Source: Micropterix aruncella (lineage: Eukaryota > Arthropoda > Insecta > Lepidoptera > Micropterigidae). From it: a stretch of DNA of 64,000 nt. Shown in pieces: positions 12,301 through 23,734 of the stretch. The position numbers were made by a program, and so were the translations under genes. Position 1 is the stretch's first letter, and the number at the start of each line of letters is the position of its first letter. The notes below the pieces were generated by a model that had not been told where the DNA came from, searched no databases, and saw only the letters and a program-made list of their open reading frames with translations. The stretch is taken from NCBI GenBank assembly GCA_944548615.1, contig OX155951.1, forward strand, positions 20,184,789 to 20,248,788. Direction: 5' to 3'.

Positions 12301-15197
12301 AACGTTTTCCTATATGCAAGAAGATATAGTTCCTGTGAGACTAGAGCAAAAGCAATTGCAATAAATCCAGGTAGGTATATGGTTATTGGTCGGGAACTTT
12401 CCACTCGAATCAGGGTGTTTAGCAGTGTGAGACAATTGCAAATTACTGCAATAAATAAAATAACTGTATACTTTTAAAATCTTACCAGATATAAAGAACT
12501 AACTAATAGAGCTATAATAATTAGAGGCGTGATCAAACGCTTAATAGGAACTTTCAAATTTCTTTTAAAATGTTTCATTGTGATTGTGTGTTTTGTTTAT
12601 TACATATATTTTGCATTTACATATATTTTGCAATAATTACATATATTTTGCAAAATATTACATAAATTTTGCAAAAAATCCTTTTCTTTACTTTTTAGTC
12701 ATTTTTAAATACAAGGTGTTAAAAGAATACATGTATTTTGAGATCATAAAATTCACATGTTGGGTTGTCAACTGCTATCCCAAAATATTAAATGGTATAA
12801 CTTGGTACCTATCATCCCAATCACTGGTTATATTATGAATTCTTTGTCCTCACTACTCACAACAAATTTGGTTCTTTTTGACAGGAAAATATCGATGTCC
12901 ATATATGAGGCGTTATATGATGCAAGATAAAAGTTTGCCTAATCAACTTTCGGCACGTGAATGTCAAGGGATGGCGAGACACGCGCGCGGGAACATAGAC
13001 ACGTATACCGTTCAACAGATACAGACTATTGATCTTATTATATTTGACTAAACTTTTTAAACATTTTGGTCTCTTCAGGAAAATAATCAACTCCTTCCTG
13101 GAAAAATGATCTAAAACTGCAATTTCCGCATCTCTAATTCTATGGCTTCGAAGGGGGAGTGAATAGGTGGTGAGGTGAACGCTCACATGTGGCAATACAG
13201 CTGTCCTAAACCTACCACAGCCGGTCGTTAGTCCGGAATCCACCGCTCACCCCCCAGAAGTGTAATAGTAGACTTTTATAGTAAATAATCAAAATACAAC
13301 TAAAAAATAAAATTAATATTTCATTTAAAAGTTTAGGTAAAATTTATATTTTTTTTACTACAGTAGATTTTTTGAGTTTACTCTTTTTACCGCTCTTTTT
13401 TATTTGACAACTGTTGTTAACCGTCAGTATTTATTGTTTTTAAAGGTTTTGACACATTGCGCTTGGTGCAAGTGGTGCAGTGCAAAAATTAGGTATGGAA
13501 ATTTTGTTTTATAATATTTCTTTTTGTAATTCTGCTTTTATCGATAGATAAAACCCTGACAGAACCAATTATGTATGTACTTGTACTGTGCTTTGTGAAA
13601 ACTGCCATTACAATTACATTATTACGTAAATGCTTATGTATTTTGATTGTGTTATTATGGTCCATTTCTCAGACCGCGGCGACGACCTTAGAAATAAACC
13701 ACTACGGAGGTTAAAGGTGCGTTTTTCTAATTGAACTGAAGTATTCATGTAGCGAAGTAACTTTATAGCAATGTTTTTTAATGAAATTTTGCATATTAAC
13801 GGAGATATCAACAAATATAAGAAAAACCCAACCAGCCAACAGAAAAATTGGCAGATAGTGTGAAGTTGCTGACGGCGGATTCTAAAAGGTTGTCTATGCT
13901 CCTTGTCACAACTGCCTGGCCAGACTATAGGATGTAACAGAAAAAATCAACCCCCACCAAAAAGTTGCAACAAATATAATCGCATGCGAGGAAGATATTA
14001 CTCGAGAGAGACAAAGTTATACAGTGCGAAAGAGAAGGCAAGGTTCCAAATTTGAAAATACAATATCACTCTACCCCCCGTTCACACAGAGGCTCTGTAT
14101 CCGGATCTTTTTTTTAACGAATCCGTCGCTTCTGAATGTGATGTTCACACAGCATATTCTGTCGGTTTCGTTCTCTGCCGATCAGTATACCACCAACATT
14201 CTACAAGCAAAAATAACCAACCAACCGCCACACAGGATAAAGTATACAGCAAAAATAACGGATCGTGTCATATGTGAAGGCACCCATACTTCTCCATACA
14301 TATTTAGGTACGGATTCGTTTTTTTTACTGTTCCTGCATCCAGTTTTTTATGACAAAACGGAATGGCATATTTTATCGGATTGGTATTTTTTACTCGATC
14401 CGGAATACTGTCGAGTGTGTGAACTCGCTCATACAATTCCATGCGCCATCAATGAAAAAAAACCTATCTGATAAAACGGACCTGTAAAACAGATCGCTGT
14501 GTGAACGAGCGGTAACCTGTGCGGGAAAGCATAAGAGAGTATGAAATATCGGATGGATACTTGCTCGTGTAACATGACCTCCTGATATTGAAGTCAGGTT
14601 TGAAGATTTGGACGGATTATTAGGGGATGACATAAATGGAAACATGAGCCACGCACAACGGCCCAATCAAGAGGCCAAGTGCGGGAAAAAGCCCAGTCAA
14701 ACTAACTAACTAACTAACTAACTAACTAGGGGATGACATTCTGTATCGGATTTTACCATATTTTAACCAAAACTTCATTTGCACAGTATTTAAAAACAAA
14801 TGATTTATATTGAGGGGAATTAGGGTTTGAAACTCCTCCAATTTCACAAGCTTAAGGTGATCGACCCAATATAAACAAATATTGCTCACCATAGAGTATT
14901 TCCACTAGAGCTAGACGCCTCATCGGTATCATTCTGTATTAAATTCGAATATCTCTTCATTTTGGATTTCTTCTTGGAACTCTTTACATTTCTGGCTGCC
15001 TCCAAAGCCCTGGCAATGAACGCGCAGTGAATGGTCACACTTTCGTTTGAGATCTGTCTCTCCGTTTTTAATTTTGCACGTTTGACACTTTTCAATTTGA
15101 ACTCCCTGGACTGCATGAAAAGGCGCTTGCTCAAAGGACTGCTATGAAGCGCGCTTTCGGAAAAAAATGAGATAAATCTAATGGCCGATTTGAGCAT
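6395..15197 (-). CDS. angel: Protein angel homolog (CCR4-like EEP-fold phosphodiesterase), 7 exons
   Basis: Exons (5'-3'): 15197-14890, 12030-11876, 11375-11218, 11026-10862, 10781-10561, 10495-10406, 6866-6395. All six introns have GT..AG ends, and phases join to 522 aa without a stop. Residues 1-155 are a variable, basic, serine-rich N-terminus. The endonuclease/exonuclease/phosphatase domain follows: LSYNVLAQ (about 162-169), CLQEV with catalytic E213, DGCAI, LNRDN, TTHLL (H300), TGDLNS (D347, N349), VDYIFYS and terminal SDH (507-509). Every key EEP residue is present. Angel proteins belong to the CCR4/nocturnin family; vertebrate ANGEL2 removes 2',3'-cyclic phosphates from RNA, so a role in RNA processing is inferred. 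The frame is open upstream to 15305, but ATG 15197 is the first Met I see. The last intron (3.5 kb) hosts the DD82E transposon. Confidence 0.93.
7278..7321. repeat. Left terminal inverted repeat of the DD82E element
   Basis: Begins CGGCCATTATCAACGTGCAC and ends ATTAGGCCGGA. It pairs with 9723-9768. The TA target duplication lies immediately outside. Confidence 0.9.
7848..9098 (-). CDS. DD82E IS630-Tc1-mariner transposase
   Basis: DDE transposase that would cut and paste the surrounding element. The frame is open to 9152, but that first codon is GTG; the first ATG is at 9098, giving 416 aa. A possible acceptor (TTTCTAACAG) just upstream leaves room for a 5' exon. Numbered from 9152, a helix-turn-helix-like region lies around residues 60-95, followed by YLDETWVN (D211), IIVDNASYH (D304) and NPIELIW (E386). 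D304 to E386 is 82 positions, far longer than the 34 of Tc1 and matching the DD82E family called Sailor. Catalytic residues are all present. TAA at 7848-7850 ends the ORF, but the same frame continues to TAA at 7755-7757 with a serine/aspartate-rich tail, so the first stop may be a late truncation. Confidence 0.88.
   Translation of the reverse strand: METLFCNVELLKLKGDINIQTRCLIHNVLTFFDELKRDPAKISVINLNKPQELTASICGVSLRTVKKIKQEVLQSGLPTTPRETFKKPATVTNLDNFDIDVLRRIITSYYDNGEYPTVDNILNKFKDAIPGFKCGKSSMKTILQSIGYKYRNGDDGRIYLMERSDIKCARMDFLRKMHNLITTNDSRSRFYLDETWVNQNHSRRRMWHDENDEGGFKNQKTGKGSRRILCHAGSARTGFVPEAKLLLGAVKSKNLDYHTEMNGDTYMEWFERFFKVLEEPSIIIVDNASYHSVQLEKIPNSNTKKAEIQEWLRKKNIAFESTEIVEELIRKVKASNPSKVYALDQLANELGHELIRLPPYHCQYNPIELIWAQVKGEVASKNNKFNLADVEKLFHEAVENVTQENWAKCVKHAKDL
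9723..9768. repeat. Right terminal inverted repeat of the DD82E element
   Basis: Begins TCCGGCCTAATGCTTTATGA and ends TATTGGCCG. Its reverse complement matches 7278-7321 with a few substitutions and a 2-3 base length difference. TA follows at 9769-9770. Confidence 0.9.
12599..12680. repeat. Short tandem array in angel intron 1
   Basis: Four imperfect copies of a TTACATATATTTTGCAA-like unit. No function is suggested. The rest of intron 1 (12031-14889) shows no supported exon. Confidence 0.8.
14076..14512. repeat. Possible MITE with short inverted ends
   Basis: CGTTCACACAG near 14079 is mirrored by CTGTGTGAACG near 14497-14507, each followed inward by a CTGT/ACAG pair and GATC. This suggests a MITE of about 430 bp in angel intron 1. 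I could not define a target duplication, so the call is tentative. Confidence 0.35.
14699..14728. repeat. (AACT)n microsatellite
   Basis: About seven uninterrupted copies of a 4-bp unit in angel intron 1. Confidence 0.95.
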
Positions 15198-15309
15198 GTT
15201 TCTAAATACGTGTACACATTCAAAAATGTAAGCATTAAGTGTATCTCCCGCAGACCGTCCGATCCGGCGGCAGTTACGAAACCAACTAAATATTGTATAA
15301 ATCAATGCG

Positions 15310-15800
15310 ATAACAGTGTACCTTTTGTAGTACTAGACTAGACTTCGGCGCCTCCACGGCGATATTATATTTTTAGTACTGGATTTTAGGTTATCATAGC
15401 GAAGGCTCCGTGAAATATGCAATATAAGTGAAAGCAAACAGCGTACATATCTCGAATATTACACGCAATCACACGTAATCAACAAACAAAATTCCATCTC
15501 GTCCTGGACAATTAAAACGAAGAAAATTAACAAAAGAAAGACATTCTGTCAAAACGTGACTGTCAGTTGCATTTTTTTATGAACACAAAGCTATTTTTAT
15601 GAACAGATTTCACCGAATCTAATTTTTGGTTGAATATAAAATTGGTATTTTTTTCACGCAACGCTTAATTTATATTACTTTTTATAGAACTGTTTAATAA
15701 CACTACTTTGATTCCTTGGTACAACGGTACAACACGACGTAAATATAAAATGGCCGCCGCCCGCTGCCGCCATGGTTGAAGGCATGCGCAGTGCGATACT
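15310..15800 (-). promoter_or_regulatory. Candidate angel 5' region
   Basis: Lies just upstream of the first angel Met. A CpG-rich block at 15749-15780 contains AAATGGCCGCCGCC, similar to YY1-type sites found near housekeeping starts. No clear TATA box or initiator is seen, and the start site cannot be placed from sequence alone. Confidence 0.25.
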
Positions 15801-17760
15801 CGATATTCTCCTTGAAGTGCACGACCTCCAACGTTGTCCTTCAGAGGCTTCAATAATGGGCCGTATTCGCTTTCTCTTTTGCTTGTTTGTGTAATTTTCA
15901 ATTCTTGATTATGCATAAACTAATGCACTTATAAGGAATATTATGAAAAATTATATAGATAAAGTAAGTCGGGGTAAGCGAGACGTATCGATATGGGCTA
16001 GTTCGACAATAGCATGATTATTTTTTACAAACTTTGAAACTGTTGTAAAATGTTAATATAAACATGACTAAACATGATAAACATATAAACAAACTGTTTT
16101 AAACTAACTGTTTTAAACTAAATTAAAAATATTAGGAAACATGTTAAATATACCTACAGGATAATTTTTAATTAACCGGCATATTTCAAGGGGGTGAATC
16201 AGTACCTACGGGCAAATAAGCAACTTTAGATTTTTAAAAAAGGAAAAAAAGGAGAAATATATATTTTTTTTTAAAATTACATTGTAACTTCAAAGTTTGA
16301 AGTACCTACTTGACTGTTAAATAAAAGTTTGACAATGGTTTGAGCGCGCTGCGTTGTCTAGCGGTAGGTTAAATATCGCTAATAAGCAATATTAGCGATA
16401 TTTTACTTACCGATAGGTAACGTATCGTGGTCAATGCCTTTTAAACTATTAAAAAAAAGGAAAAAAGAAAAAAAAATTTTTTGTGTTTTTTCCAATTTGT
16501 TTTTAATGACAAGTTGCTTATTTGCTTATACTAATGCTGCATGCACCCACTTTATATGGATGTCACTAATAAAATCTGTATAGCCCCCTCAAATGCTCGT
16601 TTCAATCAGTTTTATTTTGCTCTAAGTGTCAGTTATTTCGGCTAATTTGTACTAACCGTCAGCTAAATTCACATTACATATAGTTATAATCCTTAGATTT
16701 GGGCTTGTAATAAGAAAAATCGATAAAGCATTTTTTTGGACAGTAGTGAGGGAATAAATAAAAACGAAACATAGGTATATCAATATAATTTTAATCGTCT
16801 ATTGTAAGTCGACGACGACGATATGTACCTATATATGTCGTCGTCCATTATTGCGGACGTATCCATTACTACTGTACGAAACCTTTTTTTTATCCTTATG
16901 TAACTAGATAATGATAATTTAAAGATATTTCTATGTGCCTAGATAACGAAATTGTATAGGTAGGTATAACATATTTTAGCGTCACGAATCACAAAATATA
17001 CAAAGAAAATTTTATATATGCAGTGGTAGCGATTTGCAACAGTCTAGAACAGCGGTTTCCAATCCATAAAGAGGGTTAAATATTAGCAAATACACTCAAA
17101 AGCGTCTATCAAACAAACTATATCTTTTTGCATGTTTTCTTTATTACGAAAAATAAATACTTAGTATTCTTTGCATTCTCGACCAATGCAATGTGCATAT
17201 TCCCAGTTCCTATCGATTTAGAAAACTGTATTTTCCAATTGTTAAACTAAAATTTTCCAATTCGCTAACTAATCCTTCATGATTAGTAATTACGTAGATA
17301 GTTAGATCTGATAGAGATGACTTTGTTAATAGTTTTGTTTCCTGACTAAACGATGATCCAATCCTTGCCTTTATCTTTACCCCTCATAAAATCCCATTTT
17401 ACCCCTTAAGGGTAATTACACCCAGGTTGGGAGTCCTGGTCTAGATCAGGGGTGCTTATACTTGAACTGCTGGCGATCTACCTCAATACTGTTAGACTCC
17501 GAGCGATCGGCCCTGAGAAGCTGCACGCAAGTATGCAGGTTTGTCGTAGGTAGGTAGGGTGTATCGTCGTGGCGCAGATATAAGCAAATTAGGGACGTTG
17601 CAGAATTTCATGGCCATGAATCCACGTAGAATTAGTAGGAACGAGAGAAATTCGTTTTCCGCAATATGCATTTTTTTAGTCAAGTCTCTAAAAGAATCGC
17701 CAAAAAATTGCTTTCAAATGACATTTTTAGGTTAAATAGGCTGCAAAAAAAAAATCTTTT
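15801..17760. other. Intergenic, no gene seen
   Basis: AT-rich sequence without recognisable exons. Apart from the MITE at 16190-16572, I see only low-complexity A/T runs and a GACGACGAC-type CpG patch near 16810-16860. Confidence 0.5.
16190..16572. mobile_element. MITE with about 40-bp inverted ends and a central hairpin
   Basis: The left end (GGGGGTGAATCAG...CAAATAAGCAACTT, 16190-16225) is mirrored by the right end (AAGTTGCTTATTTG...TGCACCCAC, 16510-16550). Outside these, a TTAGTGACA-like string is shared with the related end at 728-779. In the middle, AAATATCGCTAATA (16371-16384) and its exact reverse complement (16390-16403) form a 14-bp stem with a 5-base loop. It contains no ORF. Confidence 0.7.
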
Positions 17761-17769
17761 TGGTGTTGG

Positions 17770-18190
17770 TTTTTCAGGTAAAATACCTATTGTCTAAACC
17801 ATTATTATAAAGAGGTAATGTTTGTAAGTTTGTATGTAGGGGGTGATCTCCAAAACTACTTATCCGATTTCAAAAATTCTTTCACTAATGGATAGTTAAA
17901 TTATCGAGTAGTGCTATAAGCTATATTTTATTGTGATACATATTTGTTTTCAATACGAAATCACGTTATTTGTAAATCGAGTCGGAGAAAATTAGTTGGT
18001 GGTGTGCTTTATCGTCGTGCGCTGACGAAACGGTTTGGTATTTTTGAAAATCGGTCTCACAGAGATCTTAAAAAAGTCTGCGACAGCATATATGCAACTT
18101 TTATATTTAAGCTACAATAACTGCTTTTATGACTCAAAAAAATAAAAAAAGTACCTACTTGAAGTTTGTTGAAGACATTAGCAATAAAAT
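17770..18190 (+). repeat. Lepidopteran interspersed repeat, possible Helitron segment
   Basis: Contains the string AGGGGGTGATCTCCAAAACT and the ATCCGATTTCAAAAATTC-type phrase common to non-autonomous lepidopteran Helitrons, as I remember them. Together with the CTAG-ending terminus at 19876-19906 it may be the other part of one Helitron later split by the LTR and hAT insertions. Confidence 0.35.
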
Positions 18191-18195
18191 ATGAA

Positions 18196-18815
18196 TGTTC
18201 GATATTGTTATTGATAAATTCGAATTCATTTTAATATTATATTTTGCATAATTCAATTATCGATTGGTGAGAGCTGTCAACTCACAAAAACCTGACAGTT
18301 GGCAACATCGCCCGCTTTCGAACGGGCGGCGAGTCAGTCTGTCAATTCGAACGGTTGCAACGATTTTCGACCGCTGTCACGGCCTCGCCGACTTAGACAA
18401 AAACCTCGTTTGTTGTCTCGGAATCGCGGACTCGGATTCGTTGTAAAAGGCAAAAGCGATTCTACGGGAGTGTTACGACTGCACCCCACAGGAAACAGCG
18501 CGTCGCACGCGACATACAATTGGATCAGCGCACGCGTCGCGCCGGACACGCCGCACGAATCCCTCGATCGTGCCGTGCGCGCTACGCAAAAGCGGAATCA
18601 GCAGCGCGCATCCCACTGCTGCAGCTACATGACCGTCAAGGTACGTGAGTTTTGATTAGCGATCGCCATATCGATAATTCACCTCTCAATACTCATCATA
18701 AGTTTTCAAACGCTTCCACTGTCAACTAAACTTTGCACAAGCAACCAAATGATCCACCAGTAAACCACTTGATATCCCCGTCAGACGGCATAGTTACGAG
18801 GCGGGATATCGCACA
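18196..18815 (+). mobile_element. Solo LTR, copy 1
   Basis: A 620-bp segment starting TGTTCGATATTG and ending ATATCGCACA (TG..CA termini). It is flanked on both sides by ATGAA (18191-18195 and 18816-18820), a 5-bp target duplication. It is nearly identical to 46590-47189 apart from small indels. No retroviral or retrotransposon ORF lies beside it, so it is the product of LTR-LTR recombination. The superfamily (BEL/Pao or Gypsy) cannot be fixed from the LTR alone. Confidence 0.88.
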
Positions 18816-18967
18816 ATGAATCCTTATCAAAATAAATTGATCCGTCATCACATGTTAAATGGAGATAAAAATAGCAATGTACTGTAACTTTTTAGTTGGA
18901 TTAGTTTTAGAGATATCATGAAATAAGTAACGCGGGCAAGCAACTCGAAATACCTAGCCGGTGCCTG

Positions 18968-19712
18968 CAGGGGCGGATCTATATAAGGGCTTTTTGGGCT
19001 GCAGCCCAGGGCCCCGTGGATATAAAGGGCCCCAGCCTCCATTGACAACAATGGACAATATTGTGAATTAAAAAACAAAATCTCAAATTTTCAAAAATCC
19101 TATCATAAGGTTGGCAACCCTGAGATCAAATTCTCGCATCTAATCCAGGGGAATCCGCCGCTTGTTTTCAGTGTTTTTCCTCGCAAACGCAGTCATTCGC
19201 AGCGAACCAGGTTCATGTATCAATTTCTCGGTGGATGGGGCGGACCGAAAGCGACAAATTCTATTGCAATACCTTTTTTAAAAAAATCTTTATTCATAGA
19301 AATAAATCTATGTACCTATTGCAGTTAGGTTGCTACCGATGCTAGTGCCTTGTCAATAGGTAACTAGTAACGAATGTTTGTTTAAACTTTACATATATTA
19401 ACTAGCTTTACAAATAATATTACTACTTGCTTAATTAAGGTACTAATTAAGATATTATTACAATTAGTATTAATGTTGTTTTGTCTATTTTAGTGAAAAG
19501 CTAAATGTTTGTTTGTGTCAGTTGTGTTTGTGTGTCTGTCATATTAAATAAATAAAATATTGTAGTGTCCTCTTTTTTATATATTGTGTACCTAGTGACC
19601 TAGACATCATTATCGAAAACAGATTTTTGGCAAAATGGCAATTAGTTGATTAATTAGGTAGGCCCCCAAGTAATATTATCCCGGGGCCTCACAAATGCAC
19701 GGTCCGCCCCTG
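18968..19712. mobile_element. Non-autonomous hAT element
   Basis: Termini CAGGGGCGGA..TCCGCCCCTG are exact inverted repeats of at least 10 bp. The flanks GGTGCCTG (18960-18967) and GGTGGCTG (19713-19720) match at 7 of 8 bases, the hAT-type 8-bp duplication. The 745-bp interior has no transposase ORF and carries GGGCCCC-rich subterminal segments resembling those of the element at 45732-46164. Confidence 0.85.
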
Positions 19713-19875
19713 GGTGGCTGCGCTTCGGCGACTAGGCCGACAAGGTCAGCGTTCAGCGGAAGGCAGCGGGTGGCAAAGAGCAAAAAGCGAACAGGACATC
19801 TTATAATCTAAAGGTAGCTTCTAAAGAGGCAAATATACGCCACCCTACTCAAATTAGCAACTCGATTCGAAACTT

Positions 19876-19906
19876 TACTCGAAGCGAAGCCGCGGGCAAC
19901 AGCTAG
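19876..19906 (+). repeat. Helitron-like 3' terminus
   Basis: AAGCGAAGCCGCGGGCAACAG followed by CTAG matches the characteristic 3' end of lepidopteran Helitrons (C-G-rich subterminal block then CTRR). The family call is from memory of these ends. Confidence 0.5.
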
Positions 19907-22264
19907 GATATTATAGTTTCTTACTAATGAATATTATAATTTCTTTGTTATGGAAAAATATTTTTATATCGGCAAAAAAATCCATTCAACTGGCTCAAGT
20001 CATAATAGTCGGTTGTATCAGGATACCACAAAGTAATCCTGGGTGGGTTCTGGGCGAAATGTGGATTATTACATTGTCGCCGCTGTATGCAGTTGCTTAA
20101 GCCGCTGCTAATGGAGCAAAATTTATCATCACTCGTGCTAATTGCATGCTCTTTCGTTTGCTCTAACTAAATGCTCTGCGGCGGCTTAAAGCAGCCACCG
20201 CTGCAGCTGGGGCTGTCGAATCATAGCCGGTGCCGTCTTTGAGTTGGAGTTTAATCCGATTCCGATAAACGTAAATTAGTAATAATTCGTTGACGGAGGT
20301 TGGCCATTTATTGTATATACTTTGGTCTTACGGAGTTGCAATAGCGTTGGCTTATCGTGACTAATATTAACAAATGCTCAGTGATGACATACACAAGATC
20401 GCATGCTCATCTGATGTATGATTACTCCATCGCTGAATGTGTGCTTCCCAGAGTGACTGAAGTCAAGGACTGGGAGTTATTTTCTACCCCCAGTTAAACT
20501 TCAATGAACACATTAGGCAACTATATACAACTTCTTTCAAGCTTCTAGTGTTTGTGATACAGCAATTCAAACACTTCAATAATATTCGGGTTATGCACAC
20601 GTTGTTCAATTCGATATTAATTAATATATTAATTAATTAGTAAGTCCCTTGAAAGCGCCGACGCTTGCGATGCGTGGCTCGTTCGAAATTCGAATTCGAA
20701 GGCTCACGGCGACCTACGTTTGCAATGTGTTTTTTAAATTGAACGAGATGAGGCGCGTTCGGAATTTAAATTTTCTTTGCGTTGCGTGTGCGTCGCATAT
20801 TAATTGGATTTTTCGCCAACTGCTCATCGAGCGTATTTATGAAATGAATATTCAGATAAAGTACCGTGACACAACCGATTTTTTTCCTTCGTTATGGCAC
20901 CTCTCAATCACCCCACAAAACATTTACCTTGCCTCATCCATTTGCATCATGTATAATGCCCGATCCTTCCATAAGGAGAGCAGTTGAAGAGGGTGCTTAT
21001 TTTTTTTTGTTATGATTTGTTGACCTTTTTACGACGAGATGTGCCATCAAAGCCAAGATAAACTTGGCGAGAAACGGCAGGATACTCGTCAGCCTGAACC
21101 TATAAAATAAAATAATATATCTACCTGCATGACAATAATGCCATTTTATTATCACATAATCCGCTTAACGTACCGACTTTTATCATAAAAGTATATTATT
21201 TTTCTCCTTTATGGTCTAAAGTTCGCGCGCGTAGACATGGTTTCTTGAATGTTATCATGAAAACATATTATTATGAAGTGATTGTAGTTTTTGTTTTGAA
21301 AGTTTCATAAGAGTGGTGAAAATATCGGTGCAATGAAATGGTATCGCCAACCTTATAAAAAAAAAGTTTATGGCGAAACTGCCGTGTATATGCCAATTAT
21401 TGTCTTTCATTTATCATTGTCCTCGATACCTTTCCTTTTGTCTCTAAAGTCTGTCTTTTTAGATCTTGGCGATAGACACGGGTCAGTCGTTACCGAATTA
21501 TTTATTAACCAGCTGCGCCGACATTGCGATTCACTAATTCAAAGAATTTTATTTTGTTTTTTTTTTTTTATTTATTCTAAAACTATTCAATCATTGTAGA
21601 TGTATTCGCAATTATATTCTGTTATTTATTGCTTAAAAAATATGATTGCGTACTCGTAAAATGGACTCATTGTCGATTTATTTTATGATGTTACCGCAGT
21701 TGTGGCTTAGGTTCAACTTCACCAGTGCACATCAGTAGTAGGCTTAGGGAACCGTTGCAGTATACAAAATCTCAAACACAGGCTTCCGAATCTATGAACC
21801 TAACAGTTCAGTTCAGTCAAGTCGGCATAAAGAAAATGCTTCAATACAAAAGTTAATAGTTTTTTATTTTTATTTTTTTTAATTTTTTATAATAATGCTT
21901 TCTTTAAGAGAGTCTTTACAAACTATTCCAAATAGTCATGCTGTCCTGTATAATCTCCTGTGTAATGTGTAGTAAACAAAGAAGTATATTCGATGATCTT
22001 AAATCAATAATTAGAAAATAATTAAAAAATGAAAAAAAGGTCTTCAATAATAGTCAAATATTCAATAATAGTCACATACAATTATAAAATTCATATTTAA
22101 AAATCTTCAAGAATCTTCCAGAATATAGTCAAAGTAACAACTGGCAATAACATAATAATAATGAGAAGAAAAAAATACAAGTACATAAGGTGATAATATT
22201 ATAATACATAGGCACTACAATATTCTAGTTATAAATAAGATAAAAAACGAATTTACCGCGTGTA
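19907..22264. other. Intergenic, no gene seen
   Basis: No supported exon. A patch at 20090-20250 is rich in GC and contains AATTGCATGC, which could be a POU/homeodomain-type site, but nothing else supports a regulatory call. Open frames at 20649-20987 and 21333-21599 lack recognisable protein features. Confidence 0.4.
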
Positions 22265-22440
22265 GCACCCGATGTTTCGGCGACGTTGCAGCCGCCGTTG
22301 TCCAGGGTAAACTCTGACCAGTCTACCTTGGACAACGGCGGCTGCAACGTCGCCGAAACGTTGGGTGCTTTGTAGCAGCCGACGCAAATTCGTTTTTTAT
22401 CTTATTTATAATGTCAAATAACCGCGATAGTCTCCGATTT
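22265..22440. repeat. Fold-back pair of retroelement 3' ends
   Basis: Arms 22265-22309 and 22324-22368 are near-perfect inverted copies (45 bp, 14-base loop) of GCACCCGATGTTTCGGCGAC... type sequence. The same sequence occurs singly at 30740-30802 and 43061-43186. The sequence after the right arm (to about 22440, TCTTATTTATAATGTCAAAT) is shared with the 43-kb copy. It is probably two head-to-head insertions of one retroelement 3' end. Confidence 0.8.
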
Positions 22441-22929
22441 CATAATATTCTAGTTTTTTACCATATTTCTTTATACCTTCTTATACCTATATTTTTATTC
22501 TAATACTTAAATATCCCCAATATTTAATCATCTAACAAGATTATCAATATCTGAGGTCGTACAATTTAGGAGGTATGCACTCAATCTATTTTTGAATCTA
22601 TTTGAAAATTTGGCTGCTGAACAATTATGGGGCAAGATAAAAATAGCTGGATTGGCCAAAAGCGGATCTCCTGAGAAGTATTTCAAAATTAGTTCCGTTT
22701 GATCTTCTCGTCACACGTTTTTGGTGAATTTTTTTTGGTCTTTTACCTTGCTCTTGAATTTAGTAAGAGTTACTATAACAAATATTTTCCATACACTTAA
22801 CACCCTATACTCTCGGTAAAGGACATCAGAAGAATATCTTTGGGCTTTTTTTTAATTGATAACCCTCGGATCTATATCGCTTTTTGCGCTTTATAAAGGC
22901 TGGCCAGAAGAATTTTTGCAGCACAACCT

Positions 22930-23083
22930 TAAGGCGCAAGAGAAGCACAACGGACGTAAGACTCAGACAGAGAGCGCAGCCGGGAAGAAACGTCTTTTTT
23001 GTGTTTTGCGTCGCGTTCTTTAAACGGACTTCGCGTCCGCGACGTGTCCGAGTCTTACGTCCGTTGTGTGTGGCTTGCGCCTT
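22930..23083. mobile_element. Small MITE with about 40-bp inverted repeats
   Basis: AAGGCGCAAG...CACAACGGACGTAAGACTC at the left is mirrored by GAGTCTTACGTCCGTTGTG...CTTGCGCCTT at the right. The interior is about 70 bp and rich in CpG. The flanking TTA/TAA sequences do not allow a firm target-site call; PIF/Harbinger-type 3-bp sites are possible. Confidence 0.75.
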
Positions 23084-23438
23084 AGTGACGATGACATATC
23101 GAAAAACCGACTAGCAGACAGCATCGTAGATACTTTTTAGAATATTGAGATCTCTAAAATCTAATTGCTAAATAGTATGTATCTAGTAATATCACTACTT
23201 AAGCCTAATGTTACTTAATGAGTTCCACCTTTTTACCGAGAATATTACTCCCTTTTGTGTAGTCTGCCTGCATATTCTCTCTGCCACCATACAATAATTT
23301 AAACCATTAGGCAACTGAAATTGCGCTGAAATCAATTGTTGTGCGGGTATTTTGTTCAACAATGCAGATAAGAAAGATAGTAGAAAACCAATATCAAAAT
23401 GACAAGTATACATCTCGTGCTACTAATATAAAGAAAAA

Positions 23439-23732
23439 TATTGAATTTATTCCTACAATGTCCTTTTGTTAATTACGGTTTTGTACAGGATAAGGATGTT
23501 TCAATCGTAAATTTGTTGAATTGCAAGGAATTTTGTTGAGACTCCATTACTCAATTATATGTTTCACCATGCTCCATACGGGTAATACAAAAATAATGGT
23601 ATAATGTAGCTTTAACATGATTCTTGTAACTGACTATAACCTTACGTATAAAATAACAAGCTCTCATGGTTAAATCAAGATCTCGTTGTGCGCTGTAATG
23701 AATGTGCTGTGTAGTTACTATGCCTGTGACAT
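23439..23732 (+). repeat. Interspersed repeat B, copy 1
   Basis: About 290 bp that recurs in the same orientation at 40949-41247 with many scattered substitutions. Shared landmarks include TTCCTACAATGTC, TTGCAAGGAATTTTGTT, GGTATAATGTAGCTT and GTGTAGTTACTATG. It is non-coding, with no terminal repeats recognised. Confidence 0.85.
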
Positions 23733-23734
23733 GT

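Noticed and set aside
12204..12580. Hydrophobic minus-strand frames in angel intron 1 (one starting MKHFKRNLKVPIKRL)
   Set aside because: The only plausible intron between them is about 40 nt and the phases give an immediate stop; not linkable to angel exons either.
12857..13243. Frames on both strands with a possible splice acceptor near 12880
   Set aside because: No homology, stop-bounded, and the right end looks like a short inverted-repeat element rather than an exon.
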